A stretch of DNA of 64,000 nucleotides from Osedax fenrisi (GCA_964019155.1 OZ025243.1:8719865-8783864), one strand, 5' to 3'. Shown: positions 22,959-35,079, counted from the first letter of the stretch. Made by a program: numbers and translations. The notes: a model not told the origin generated them from the sequence alone.

Positions 22959-23059
22959 ATGTCAGTAGAAATACAAGGACGCTTAGACAAAAAGATTCTG
23001 ATATATCTCAGATGTCGGTTCTAGATTACGGTGAAAGAAGTCAAAGAATTAAAAAATAA
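22959..23059 (+). CDS. Gene B, final exon (cytoplasmic-type tail)
   Basis: The acceptor aatttgcgttacag leads into a phase-1 frame: D, VSRNTRTLRQK, DSDISQMSVLDYGER, SQRIKK, stop (23057-23059). It has 33 residues, exactly like gene A's final exon, with the same SQMSxLDxxER core and a Lys-Lys end. Conservation of this core between loci 19 kb apart, where the intron between is not similar, argues for protein-level selection. Confidence 0.75.
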
Positions 23060-23141
23060 ATGTTTTTCAATAATATGTGTAATCGTAATTAATTAGTAAT
23101 TAATAGTTAAATACATTATTCTGTAAAATAATGTATAGAAA

Positions 23142-23150
<9 letters not shown>

Positions 23151-23176
<26 letters not shown>
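23151..23176. repeat. (AT)n microsatellite
   Basis: Alternating AT abutting the 5' end of the L2-like fragment. Confidence 0.9.
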
Positions 23177-23178
<2 letters not shown>

Positions 23179-23620
23179 GTATACACTTAATAACGGTATT
23201 CCCCTGGATCCGTTTTAAGTCCGACCCTCTTTTCATTTATATCCGTCTTATTCATGATCTAATTAACAATGAACTTTCCAAATATACACTATCATATTTT
23301 TGCTGATGATATTCATCTGTTTAGATTTACCCCATACATTATCATAATACCATTAACTCTATGTTAATCGAGTGTGCTAACTGCATAAGATTATCGCTTC
23401 TGTCTAATAAATTACTAAGTAATACCTCTAAGACTAACGTACTTAACATATCTACTTCTGATATTTTCTTTCCAAAATTTACTCTAAACAAAATGATTAT
23501 TTCTCCCTCCTATTGTTCCAAAAACCTAGGATTCATATTTGATGACAAATTATCATTTAAGAATTACATATTATCCATTACTAAATCCTCTATCTTTCAT
23601 CACTTTTATTAATTATTTAT
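23177..23620 (+). mobile_element. L2/CR1-like LINE fragment (RT palm and thumb)
   Basis: In shifted frames it gives GIPLDP (degenerate GVPQGS-type), LIHDLINNELSKYT, HIFADDIHLFRF (catalytic ADD), then an open stretch 23361-23612 with NTSKTNVLNI and CSKNLGFIFDDKLSFKNYI. It is truncated at both ends; 23621-24040 is AT-rich and not clearly part of it. Confidence 0.75.
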
Positions 23621-24049
23621 CAATTGATATTGTATAGTTTTAATATATATAATTATTATATTGGCATATATAGGTAATATATATGCATGTAAGCTGAACT
23701 ACTGATAATTACAGCAAAAATGTAATACTACAAAGTATATTTTAAAGATGAAGTGTTTATTTTTATTATTTATTATGCTATATTTATAATTTATTGTTTT
23801 AAAAGAAATTCCATTTTATTCTTCTCCTTTATGTTTTCCTGCACCAGAACAAATTCCCTTAAAATACTCTTGTGTTTTACCATGCTCTTTATCGTGTTGT
23901 CTATGCTTTCGTTTATGTATCCTAAAAATTGTAGGTTAATCTTAAATTGCAATTTCAATACATGTATTAAATTATGGCTAAAATATTATTAATAACTTTT
24001 TATTTAAATAACTAAACAAGCTAATACCGCAGGATTGGGATTCCCATTT

Positions 24050-25910
24050 CCAAGATCCGGCATATTATAATGCAAATAATTGATTATTCTCAGTTTCTAT
24101 TTTTAGTCTATTCACAGACCACAGCAAATTATTTGCAGATATAATTCTTTCCACATGGGCATTGTTTATGTGTTGTTTAGCGCACATAATCATACTATAT
24201 GTAGGACCACACAATATAGACATTTCTCCATGCTAGAAAATAATAAATTTATATTAGATATATTTTATGTCTATTTCACACATCCTATGATAGCTTTATA
24301 ACAATTTCACGAAGATTGTATTTTCTGAATATATTAATTTCTGAATACAATAATAAATCGTTATATTATAAGGATAAATCTCTTAAGTTCAAATCAGCAC
24401 TTATCAAAGTATGTACTTGCTTTATGTTTACTTCTTCTTTTAATTAAAAAAAATGTTCAAGTTTTGAAAATGTTGTTGTTCATCTGTTATAAATCTCTCC
24501 TTAAGATTATTTACTAACATTTTATAAGTTCTACTTTTATTGCAGAAATAACTCATATTTCAGATACATATAAATTATGTCTTACTTCACGCTTATTTTT
24601 TCTCTTAACTCAATACCTTTCAAGTAATGAGTACCATTGGTTTTTTCAATTGATTCGATTAACTTAGTAACTCATCCGCCAATTAAATCGATTGTTAATA
24701 ATGTATTCAGCATAATCTATTAAAGTTACAACATATGATGAAACATTATGAAACATTATATATTTTACTCTGAAAGGCATGGGTTATGCATTATATTCTC
24801 TACTATTAAATATATAAATATGACGAACATAAATAATATTAAGTAGTTGATGAATATCACATATCGTTTTCGAATCGGATTTCATCTTATTTGATATCGA
24901 GAGAATATAATTAGTACATCGGTCATAAAGCATAATAGATGAAGATTAAGTTCATTGAAAAGTTAAGTAGAAAATCCACAGGTTTCATTGCATGTCATTG
25001 AATTAAAATACATTAATGCATTTTATTATTTTAATATGCTTTCAACTAATTGATGAGTGAATTCACTCTACGTATTTCAAATATTTTTTGGAAATGAGCA
25101 AAAAATAAGGTTATTGTACTCTGAAATATGTTTTAACCTTCTGCATCTGACTCCAGATTTAGCGAAATATGATGAAATATCACTTAATTTCATCAGCATA
25201 TTTTTAATTTCTGGTATTTCATTGCTTACTGCCTTCCATGCCGTACTTGACTTATGTGTACAACACCATATTATAAGTAGAGTAGCTACGGGCTCGCTGA
25301 ACTTCTCAAATCTATAATCTTGAAATATCTTCCATAAACGATTATTATGTTCTGTATTTACAGATGTAGCATCAGTCACCAACGACGAAACCTCTATAAT
25401 TATTAAATTTGTTACGTTATTTCCAAGAAGATTGTCCATTGCTTTAATCATTGTTTTAAATATCCCACGATCTCCACATTCCAAAATTTCTCATACACCT
25501 AAAAATATAAGCGATTTATATCTAACTTTATCTATTAATTTTGCAATTGTGTATATCTTATCAACATATCAACTGACCGAAGAGATAGTGCAGTAGCATT
25601 TTTAATGTTGTTTGTAATGTTTTCATATATGTATCTATTATAATGGATAATAATTATTTATGCGATGGGGCGTTAAATATTGTAAATCGGTATTCGTAAT
25701 AATATTATCATCAGAATTATATTTAAATGTTTTTACAACTTCTCTATCAAGGAAATAATATTCAGGTAAACCAACTTCTTTGTATCATAATACACAATGA
25801 TCAATATCGATCCTATCTTATAAACTACATCTATTTACCTTTGATATATAGTTTGCTATAGCATACATATAGCTACACTATAGTGTTGTCTTATCTGATT
25901 ATTTTACTCT
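24050..25910 (-). pseudogene. hAT-like transposase relic (DUF4371/KIAA1586-type)
   Basis: On the minus strand the central open frame 25484-25077 carries VSSLVTDATSVNTEHNNRLW, LIIWCCTHKSSTAWKAVSNE, IPEIKNMLMKLSDISSYFAK and SGVRCRRLKHI. This is the RNase-H-fold core pattern (TD-x-A-S, C-x2-H) of hAT-related proteins of the DUF4371/KIAA1586 type. Upstream are YVDKIYTIAKLIDKV and a frame with EYYFLDREVVKTF (25770-25520). Downstream are FTHQLVESIL (25030), TDVLIIFSRYQIK (24910) and a C-terminal NNAHVERIISANNLL (24180-24130), the dimerisation-type end. It has many stops and frameshifts and no terminal repeats I could identify. It could be a dead transposon or a dead domesticated gene. Confidence 0.75.
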
Positions 25911-26119
25911 TCAATATTTTTTTGATAAACAATAATTAATTAGTAATGTAACAATATCAGGAAACTATGAGGTAGTTGTATATGTAGGTAAGTATCTCAC
26001 ATAATGCCTCAACAAATTAATTAGAATAATACAAATATTGTTGCTCAAAATTGTAAAATTGACTGCACAAAATTGAAAAATTGACTGCACAAATAAATTA
26101 TTGATTTCCCATTTTTACG

Positions 26120-27312
26120 TTGACTGCACATTATCTCTACCCCTGCATAGTACTATTCTACAGGCAACCTATATATCATTGTACAATGTGCCCTCATATT
26201 TAAGATGTATATATTGCGACTCGAAATTATTTTATCATTTTCCTGGGTCCACTTCTAATCTCAATATATATGGAACCCATAAGGTATATTATATCCCAAT
26301 TTCCTGGAATTTTCTATCATATATATGCTGATGATATCCAACTCTATGCCTTCCTCTCTATATCTAGATAATTCTCAACTAATTGCGTGAGCCTCTTCTA
26401 TTACATACTGACTTTTCTCCCACAATGTTCTACATAATACCTTAAAACAGCCCTCCTCAATATACATACGAACACCGAATTCAATTCCTTTTACCTTAAC
26501 ATGATTCTTATTTTATCTTCCAATTCACTCCTTAATCTTGGTGTCGTTTTAAACTCTGTTCTAAGTTTTTCTTGCCATATTTCTAGCATTTCTAAATCTG
26601 CTAATTATCATTTATTTAAAACCAGATGTATCCGTATTACTCGGTCACTATGTACTGTCCTTGTTAATTCACTTGTAATTTCTTGTATTGATTATTGTTC
26701 TTCTTTATTATATATCCTTCCTGCTTCCTCCATTTCCACATTAAACAGAATCCTCAAATTATCCATACGATCCATTTTCAATATTAAACTATCTGATTAT
26801 TATCTACTGACTCCTTTCAACTTCAAATAGGTTTACTTATAAAAAACGATATATAATTCGACTCCTTTCTGTTACCTATGAATCTATATATTCCTCCACT
26901 CCTTCATATATATTTGACTTACTCTCAATTATTTCCACAACCCACGATACACGTTCAACTTCTAATATATAACTCTTTATTCTAAAGCCATCCTACTTTA
27001 AATTCTATAAACGTTAATTCTCCTAAATTATCCCATCTATCTGGAATTCACTCTCCTCATCTATACGATCTATTCAATCGCATACCTCATTCAATACTCA
27101 TATTAAGTCATTTCAATCCTCTATATAATTTCATTATATTATTACTATATTTTATATTTCATTATTATTACTTCCACTTTGTTCCGTTAGTTTTTTATTC
27201 GTTTTTTTGTGGTTGTTGTATGTTATTAGTATTATTTATTTTACGTGTACTTACGAGGATTGTCATCACTTTGTAACGGTGCCAAATAAACCTTATTTCA
27301 TCAACATCATAT
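26120..27312 (+). mobile_element. L2/CR1-like LINE, RT C-terminal half and 3' UTR
   Basis: The pieces in order are YADDIQLYAF (26325-26355), then an open frame 26501-26830 with LNLGVVLNSVLSFSCHISSI, CIDYCSSLLYILP and LNRILKLSIRSIFNIK. After frameshifts, IWNSLSSSIRSIQSH and IKSFQSSI plus stop follow at about 27110. The 3' UTR ends in ggtgccaaataaaccttatt and a TCA-type tail (27283-27312). Similar 3' ends are at 49375-49680 and 50448-50545 on the other strand. Confidence 0.8.
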
Positions 27313-27659
27313 ATATATATACATATTTAAATAATGATAATTACGTCCCAAGCAACCAAACGCGTTGGCGTCAACGTAACATATATAACAACGTTCCACC
27401 AGTGTATATATTATGGGTCAAATAAACACTTTGGATATAATTATTTTATTTATGCAATATATGTTCCAATTTTGTATATTTTATAGGTCAAATAAACACT
27501 TTGGATATGATTATTTTATGTATTCAATGTATATTCAAATTTGTATATTAATATATACAATTGTATAAGTCAAAAAAGATATTTTCTAGTTTTTCTACTA
27601 CATATCTATAAATAGAGGTTCATAGCATTCCACAAATGTATTATATTATACATGTCGTA

Positions 27660-27732
27660 AATACTGTATGAAATGAAGCATTACGAAAAGTCACGCTAAT
27701 TGCGTCACCCACCACACCCAGTGCGCAGGTAA
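27660..27732 (+). other. GC-rich segment ending in a perfect donor site
   Basis: gcgtcacccaccacacccag and tgcgcag|gtaagtg form a consensus 5' splice site, with the frame in phase 1 at the boundary, as in genes A-C. The frame is closed by TGA at about 27678 and no acceptor is evident. It could be a 5' exon with untranslated start; weak. Confidence 0.2.
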
Positions 27733-27741
27733 GTGTGTTCG

Positions 27742-27774
27742 TCGATATAAAGAAAGTGACTTTCTTTATATCGA
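27742..27774. repeat. Near-perfect palindrome, 16-bp arms
   Basis: tcgatataaagaaagt, one G, then its exact complement. It lies 10 bases after the donor-like site at 27732. Confidence 0.9.
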
Positions 27775-28234
27775 TGAGTGTGTTATTGTGGAAATTGTGT
27801 TTAGCGTGAAAATTGATGTTAACGGTATTGATTAATTACTTCATTATTTGCTAATTTTTCCTATGTATTAAACTTCCTATATTGACAATTTATCAATATT
27901 TAGATTGTTTATTACAAGTTGATTTAATAAATGAATATAAAATAGTATTGTTAAATATAAAAATATAACATATATAATTGATAGGTGTTATACTTTATCA
28001 TAGAGCTAGAGAAAAGCTCTCTAGCTCTATATTCTTTATGCATTATATATTAATAGTATGGGATGTACTAAAACGCAGTTGTAATCCAGTTATAATTTTA
28101 TAATATTTATTTGTATATAATATACTAAATTTTATACTTTGATACTATAGTATAGTATAGTATATATATATAAATATATATAATATATATTATATTTTAT
28201 AATTTATATATTATAATCAATAATTGATATTAAA

Positions 28235-28815
28235 TATTCAAAATAATAATGTATTTATAGTACACATTTAGGTTTTAAAGATTGTTATTAATATGTTGTT
28301 GCTCAGTTGTAATTGTATAACAATGCATAACATTGCATACATATACCAGTAGTAATTTAAATACATTCAAAATTAATGTGTTTACTATAATAATTTAATA
28401 ATTAGTAATATATCATGTTATAATATACATATACCATAAGTACTACATGTATATTATAAATCGGCATTCAAGTCGTATATATAATTAGTAATTAAATTTA
28501 ATATTTTAATATAAGGCATTTTTACTCAATTTTGTAAAAATATTTACAAAAATATATTAAAACATAATATTTGAACATAAGGCATTTTTTTAGAAATTTA
28601 TGAAATAATCATATTAATATTATACTATATTATACCATATTATACTATATATTATATATAATATCAAAGTGTCAAATTATGTTTAACATGTGTAAATATG
28701 TATTATGCATTATTATAAAATTACAACTGGTTTACAACTAGGCAAATAAAAATTAATAACAATCTTTAAGACCTAGAATTTTACAATAAATACATTATTA
28801 TTTTGATCATTTAAT
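28235..28815. repeat. Inverted-repeat element, arms about 90 bp
   Basis: The left arm has aataataatgtatttatagt and aggttttaaagattgttatt. The right arm (28720-28815) has aataacaatctttaagacct and aatacattattattttgat. The core is AT-rich and contains two ataaggcattttt blocks (28510, 28580). This is probably a non-autonomous transposon; target duplication not determined. Confidence 0.55.
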
Positions 28816-29342
28816 ATCACTTATTTATTATAATATATAATATATATTATATATATATAGTATACAAATATTAAATTAAGTATATTATATACAAATAAAT
28901 ATTATAATATGTATACATATATAATATAAACATTATATGGGAATATATATAAGTTATAATTATAATATCTATAGATAACATATTAGAGTTGCAACGCATA
29001 GCAACCAAATTTAAAGTCGCATAAATTTAACGCGTTATTTCTACAAATTAAAAAAAATTAAATTTCTTTAAATCTAATTAATTTCGACATACGTTCGGAT
29101 AACTAGTTCTCTATATTATACGGAATTACTTTCAATATTTACGTAGTCATTTCAGTAAAGGATAAGGTTTTAAAATCGATTTCGAAAATAAGAAAATTGA
29201 AACAACACAACGCTAATTTATTTAGTAAACAAGAAAAATATAATTCGGCAATTGTTCAATTTAAAATCATAGGGAAACAGTTTGTTAAAAATATATATAA
29301 TTTCTAAAACTATATGATTGTAATATATTTATTACATTAAAA

Positions 29343-30321
29343 ATGGATTGTAGTACATGTAATTTAGAAATTAATAACGAAAATTATATAATATGTTCAT
29401 GTGGTAATAAATACCATTATAAGTGATTATATAAAGCACAAATTATGAAAACAAATTGGTCTAATAAATCACCGCCAAAATATGCTATTCAGTTATTTAG
29501 ATCACCAAATTTTACATTTAAATGTAATACATGTATAATTAATAATAATGATAATACACCAATAAATCTACCTATTTTAAATAACGCATTACCATCGTCT
29601 ACTATTATTGATAATAGTAATATTAATAATTTAATAAATAGCACAGAAACAAAATTAAATATGTTATTATCAAAAATCACTGAAATAAGTGAATTGATTG
29701 TTGTTAAAAAATCATACGCTAATGTAACCGCTAATGTAACCTCTACTGTAACAAATTATGATACCTTTACTGACAATTTGGTAAAATCAGTAAATATTAT
29801 TAAAAATAATATAGATAGCAATATTGAAATAATTTAATATAAATATTCCTAATAATGATAAAACTAATTTCTTTAAATACTTAGTAAATATTATTTGTAA
29901 AACAGTAGATATTAATAAATCGTGTGTATTATCAATAGTTCAATTATCATTTAATAAATTAAAATTAATTTTAGATAATGTGGTCTCAAAAAAAATTATT
30001 TTATCAAATGTTAACCGATTATGTAGATTACGAGATCTTCAAAATTCATTCATTAGAACATCTCTAGATGAACTATCACTAGAACGTCATCAGATATTAT
30101 ACCATGTAGTTACAAATAAATTAATTAAAAGTAAAAAAATTATCAAATGTATTTATAATTCTAGAAGTAGTTCCTATGAACTAAGATATATTATAAATAA
30201 TAAAATTGACTGGAATATTACAATTGGTGAAGATAATTTTAGCGTATGGACATTTTCATATATTACATATAAAAATTCCATTATTAATAAAAATAAAAAT
30301 AAAACTACAGGTTCTAGATGA
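29343..30321 (+). pseudogene. LINE ORF1 with PHD-like zinc finger
   Basis: Met at 29343 opens MDCSTCNLEINNENYIICSC, GNKYHYK, a stop, then W and FTFKCNTCI. The spacing C-x2-C, C-x-C, H-x2-(stop), C-x2-C is that of a PHD-type finger; the stop TGA at 29424 falls where a ligand Cys is expected. A Ser/Asn-rich linker follows (to 29837). After a one-base shift there is a C-terminal domain with DLQNSFIRTSLDELSLERHQ, LIKSKKIIKCIYNSR and DWNITIGEDNFSVWTF. PHD-bearing ORF1 proteins are known in the CR1 group; they bind element RNA. Confidence 0.75.
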
Positions 30322-31060
30322 CTAACCGGCAATAAAGATGAAAATATTAAAAATAACAATTTAAATATATATTATGCAAATGCTCGTAGTATTAGAAATA
30401 AAATGAATTTTTTGGAATTTTTACTTTCATCTAATAAATATGACATTATATGTTTAGTTGAAACATTCTTAACAGTATATGATAGAGATTCTCTGTATTT
30501 AATCGGTGGAAAAAATTATATACTATTTAGATACGATAAATTAAATCATAGAAGAGGTGTTGCGATATTTTGTAAATCTAATTTATGTCTTGTAAGAAAT
30601 TTTATTTCACACATAGATGTTCAATATATACATTTAAAAATTAATTCAAAAATTCCATTTAATATTATATGTGTTTATAGACCTCCAAATTGTAATTAAG
30701 TATCTCATGAACAGATATGTAAATTATTTGATATAACCCAACAAAATTATAATTCATCTATAATTATAGGAGATTTTAATTTACCAAATTTTAATTGGAA
30801 AGATTATACATTTCCTAGTTACCCAAAAATGCAATTAAAGATGCATTACTTTTCGATTCGATTATTAAAAATTCATTTTCACAATTAATAAATAAGCCAA
30901 CTCGTAATAATAATATAATTGAATTACTTTTTACTAATGAAAAACAATTACTATCTAATATAAATATTGGAGACTATTTCGGATTATACCAAAATATAAG
31001 TGACCACTATTCTGTTTCATTTAATGTAAATATTGAAAAATACCCATGTAAACAGATTTT
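30322..31060 (+). pseudogene. LINE ORF2, endonuclease domain
   Basis: The motifs are NIYYANARSIRNKMNFLEF, DIICLVETFL (catalytic Glu), RRGVAIFCKS, IICVYRPPN, stop (30697), SIIIGDFNLPNFNW (Asp/Asn pair), INKPTRNNNIIELLFTN and NISDHYSVSF (Ser-Asp-His). Essentially all conserved APE endonuclease blocks are visible, over one stop and one frameshift. The ORF2 start cannot be fixed. Confidence 0.85.
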
Positions 31061-31079
31061 AAAATAAAACAATTTTTAT

Positions 31080-33109
31080 TTCAATAATGCTAATATAAAA
31101 TTGATTAAATATCATCTTTCTAGATTTAATTGGGAATATCTAAATTCAAATGATTATAATATCGATCAAAAAGTAGAATATTTTAATAATGTTCTAAATA
31201 AATTATTTATATCACATATTCCTAATATAAATTATACAATAAAACAGGTACTTCCGAAGAATATATTGAAATTGAAGAAGCAAGTAAAAAAATTATTTAG
31301 AAAATCAAAAACTAATTTACAATATAAATATAATTGGATAGAAGCAAAAAAAAAATTATCCAAAGAATTAGAATCTTTAAATTTTAAGAGAGAGATTAAT
31401 GCAATTAATTCAAAAAATAAATTAAAGTTTTATAAATTTATGAAAAAAAGACAAAATTTAAAATCTGGAGTATCTCCTCTAATTGATATATCAAATAATA
31501 ATATTTTATTTTCAGATCTCGACAAAGCAAATAAGTTAAATTAATATTTTAGTTCAATTCAACAAAATGATAATGGAAATTTACCCGAATTTTATAATTT
31601 AACTAAACAAAAGTTTGATAATATTGATTTAAATCTTGAAATAATTAAAATATTACAAATTACACATACTTTCGGAACTGATGGGATACCATCTTCTATG
31701 TTAAAATTATTATCTAATGAATTATGTAGGCCTTTATATATTATTTTTAATTCATCTTTATTATCGAGTAATATACCGAAAATTTGGAAAAAATCTATAA
31801 TCACAACAATTTTTAAAAAGGGTGAACCATCAAATTCAAATAACTATAGGCCTATTTCAATAACATGTGTAATGTGTAGAGTATTAGAACGTATTATTTC
31901 TAAACAATTAATTTTTTATTTAAAATCTAATAATTTATTAACAAAATTTCAATATGGTTTTATAAGTGGAAAATCCACATAATTACAATTAACAAAATGT
32001 TTAAAATTTTGGTATAATGAATTGAATAATAAAAAATGTGTAGATATTATATATATTAATTTTGCAAAAGCTTTTGATGTTGTTTCTCATGAAAAACTAT
32101 TATTTAAATTAAAATCATACGGTATATCTAATAAAATAATAAAATGGTTTTATAATTTTTTATCGAATAGATCTCAAATTACACGGGTTGAAAATTCATT
32201 TTCAAATAGTTCTATTGTAAAATCTGGAGTACCACAAGGATCGGTTGTAGGTCCAATTTTATTTTTATTATATATTAATGATCTTCCTAGTATATTCTCT
32301 TCAAAAATTCATATTGATTTATTTGCCGATGATACACAAATATATTTTTCTTACGCATCTGAGAGTGAAAGATTTCTTTTACAAAATAATTTAAATTTAT
32401 TTTCACAATGGGTAAATAAATGGCAATTAAATATTTCATTATCAAAATGTGCAGTTATGACTTTAGTGAAGGTTACTCCACCAAAATATTTTATAAATAA
32501 TATTCAATTAGAAAACGTTACTTTTTATAAAGATTTAGGAATAATATTTGAAAATAACCTTTTATTTAATAAACATATATTAAATGCATATACAAGTTAT
32601 TGCAGACCAATTTTAGAATATGCATCCATAATTTGGTCACCTTTTTCAAAGGTTAGTAAATGTCGTAGTCTCATAGACCAAATTGAAAGAGTGCAAAGAT
32701 TATTTACTAGAAGATTAATTACAAGATGAGTAGGATATACAAATTCATCAAATATTAATTATAAATCATATATAGAGAGATTGGTATATTTTAAATTAGA
32801 ATCACTTGAACTTAGAAAATTAAAAATAGATCTAACTACAATTTTTAAAATTTCAAATAATTATACAGATATAAATATATCTGATATTCTTAACATTTCG
32901 AATAATTATAGAACTAGGGGTAATTGTAAAAAATTAAATGTAATACATAATTATGATAATACAATTAAAAATATAATTAATAATAGATCAGTTAATTTAT
33001 GGAATTCATTAAATAATTATATAATAAAATCTGTATCTGTTTCATCTTTTAAAAATAAAATAAACAAAATCTGTTTTGACAAACAACTTTTTTTTAACAG
33101 AAATTTATA
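31080..33109 (+). pseudogene. LINE ORF2, reverse transcriptase and C-terminus
   Basis: The blocks are GTDGIPSSMLKLL, WKKSIITTIFKKG, NNYRPISIT, FQYGFISGKST then stop, IYINFAKAFDVVSHEKL (first catalytic Asp replaced by Asn), SGVPQGSVVGPILF, LFADDTQIYF (catalytic pair intact), WQLNISLSKC and DLGIIFENNLLFNKH. About 45-50 residues usually found next are missing at 32580; it continues with YCRPILEYASIIWSPF, IERVQRLFTRRLI, stop, and YFKLESLELRKLKIDL, NLWNSLNNYI to a stop at 33107. Stops at 31542, 31979 and 32727 confirm inactivity. Confidence 0.9.
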
Positions 33110-33580
33110 ATTTTATATTGATTTATGTTTCATTTTGTATCTTAATTATTGCATTATCTCTTCTGGTTTTTTTTAAATGTGTTTTTGTTATAAAAAATTC
33201 GGGTTTTTATATCTATATTTCAAATATACTATAATATAAAATTAATAATTCATTATTATTACAGATAAAGTGGGAAGTATTATTTTATTTTTGTCTGTTC
33301 GGTATTATATATTTGTTTTATATATATTTTGTAAATATTTTTCAAATGTATTATATTACTAAACTACAATATTAATAATTTTCTATTATTTCAGATTATA
33401 GTGATAAGTAGTGATGTAAAAACGGGTTCAAATACCGGGTACCCGACCCGGAATCTAGTATTTGATGAGACAGGGTTGCAATTTTCCATAAAATACCGGG
33501 TACCCGTTTTTTTTCGGGTACCCGGTAATATAAAATATACTTTTAAAAAGCAATACATCTTGATAATTTACTTAATAACA

Positions 33581-33616
33581 AAGATTTTCCGAAGGAATTC
33601 TTCGCAAAATCATTGA
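33581..33616. repeat. Fused MITE termini (palindromic 36 bp)
   Basis: caaagattttccgaagg and ttcgcaaaatcattg are the left and right ends of the MITE at 13840-14293 joined with almost no core. It is a likely internal-deletion product or excision footprint inside the hAT. Confidence 0.55.
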
Positions 33617-33895
33617 CATAGTTACCAAATTCTGCTACAATAACATTAACTTTTCTGGATTTTTAATAATTATTGGTGTTTATTTACAATTTATTTAAAA
33701 ATTAAACTTTCAAATTAATCTTGGAATCAACGGTAAGTTCATATTTATTATCACACACAGTTAATTATTTCAGATATTTTATAAGCTATTGTTATAAATT
33801 ATATTTATTAGATATTATTAATTAAAGAAAACTTAACTCTTTAATATGAACATTAATTTAAATACATTCAAAATAAAATAATACCACATTTTTGT

Positions 33896-34120
33896 GGAGT
33901 ACAGTCTGAAACGGCGCCAATATTTAAAATAATACGAATTTGATTGACGTGTGGGGGGCGTCGCGCGTGCGAAACGAATTGAATATAGGTCATGACTAAT
34001 TAGTGATAGCCGCTATGTGGCAAATATTCCTTTGATGTAAATCATTTACTAAATGTATTATAACAACTTGTTTACATTTATATACACTGTAGTTTATACA
34101 AGTTGCTTATATACTCTATG

Positions 34121-34168
<48 letters not shown>

Positions 34169-34217
34169 TAATGTGACAACATACTTATTATTTTAAACTT
34201 ATTTTATAACTAGTTTA

Positions 34218-34248
<31 letters not shown>

Positions 34249-34671
34249 ATAAGTATGTTGTCACATTATATATATATATAATATAAACTAGTTATAAAAT
34301 AAGTTTAAAATAATAAGTATGGTGTCACATTATATATATATATAATATATAAACTAGTTATAAAATAAGTTTAAAATAATAAGTATGTTGTCACATTTTA
34401 TATATTATATATATATATATATTATATATATATATATATATAGCATAGAGTATATAAGCAACTTGTATAAACTACAGTGTATATAAATGTAAACAAGTTG
34501 TGTATATAATACATTTAGTAATTGATTTACATCAAAGGAATATTTGCCACATAGCGGCTATCACAAATTAGTCTTGACCTATATTCAATTCGTTTCGCGC
34601 GCGCGACGCCCCCCACACGTCAATCAAATTCGTATTATTTTAAATATTGGCGCCGTTTCAGACCGACCCCC
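33896..34671. mobile_element. Long-TIR element with 9-bp duplication (Mutator-like?)
   Basis: Arms of about 225 bases (33896-34120 and 34445-34671) are near-perfect complements (gaaacggcgccaatatttaa, aatagcggctat region, acaagttgcttatatactct). The flanking 9-mer catttttgt occurs at 33887-33895 and 34672-34680 exactly at the arm ends. Long inverted repeats plus a 9-bp duplication are the hallmark of Mutator-like elements; no transposase is present. The core contains three copies, in both orientations, of a 50-base block (aagtatgttgtcacattata) separated by AT runs. Confidence 0.8.
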
Positions 34672-34679
34672 CATTTTTG

Positions 34680-34729
34680 TATATTCGAATTATCATAATT
34701 ATTATAATTATTATGATAATTCGAATATA
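34680..34729. repeat. Palindrome with 19-bp arms
   Basis: tatattcgaattatcataa and its complement around a 12-base AT centre; directly downstream of the long-TIR element. Confidence 0.9.
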
Positions 34730-34864
34730 CGATAATTATTATAGTTCATTTGTAACAAATAAACGATAATTTTAATATACTCACAGATTAATATCATAGA
34801 AAATGTCTATATTAGACATAGAAACGAATAGACCGTGATTCAACTAATATCGCCATAGAGAAAA

Positions 34865-34911
34865 GTACGACAAGCGCGAAACGTACACTGTACGTTTCGC
34901 GCTTGTCGTAC
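34865..34911. repeat. Perfect 23-bp inverted repeat, 1-base loop
   Basis: gtacgacaagcgcgaaacgt-aca, C, then its exact complement. It is GC-rich in AT-rich sequence. Confidence 0.95.
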
Positions 34912-34990
34912 AGGTTCACAGCAAATGGCGATTTTAAAAATTCATCATATGATATATTAAACTATACACTTTTATAATATGTCATACAAA

Positions 34991-35079
34991 AATGCCTGCT
35001 ATATGTAACTCCATTAACTGTTCGGTAAAACAGAATGCTATTCCTGATGGTGTAACATTACACTTATTAGTGATATAAT
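34991..35079 (+). pseudogene. THAP zinc-finger N-terminal fragment
   Basis: Met at 34991 opens MPAICNSINCSVKQNAI, PDGVTLHLLVI and stop. The start MPxxC-x4-C and the GV-x-LH segment match the first part of a THAP domain (C2CH DNA-binding finger found in P-element transposases and many animal genes). Only about 28 residues remain; the later Cys/His ligands are absent. It is probably the 5' piece of a captured transposase or gene, now inside the hAT. Confidence 0.6.

Noticed and set aside
29424..32729. Stop-codon reassignment in the large LINE
   Set aside because: TAA and TGA both occur at unrelated expected residues (Cys, Gln, Lys) together with frameshifts and a deletion, so decay explains them.
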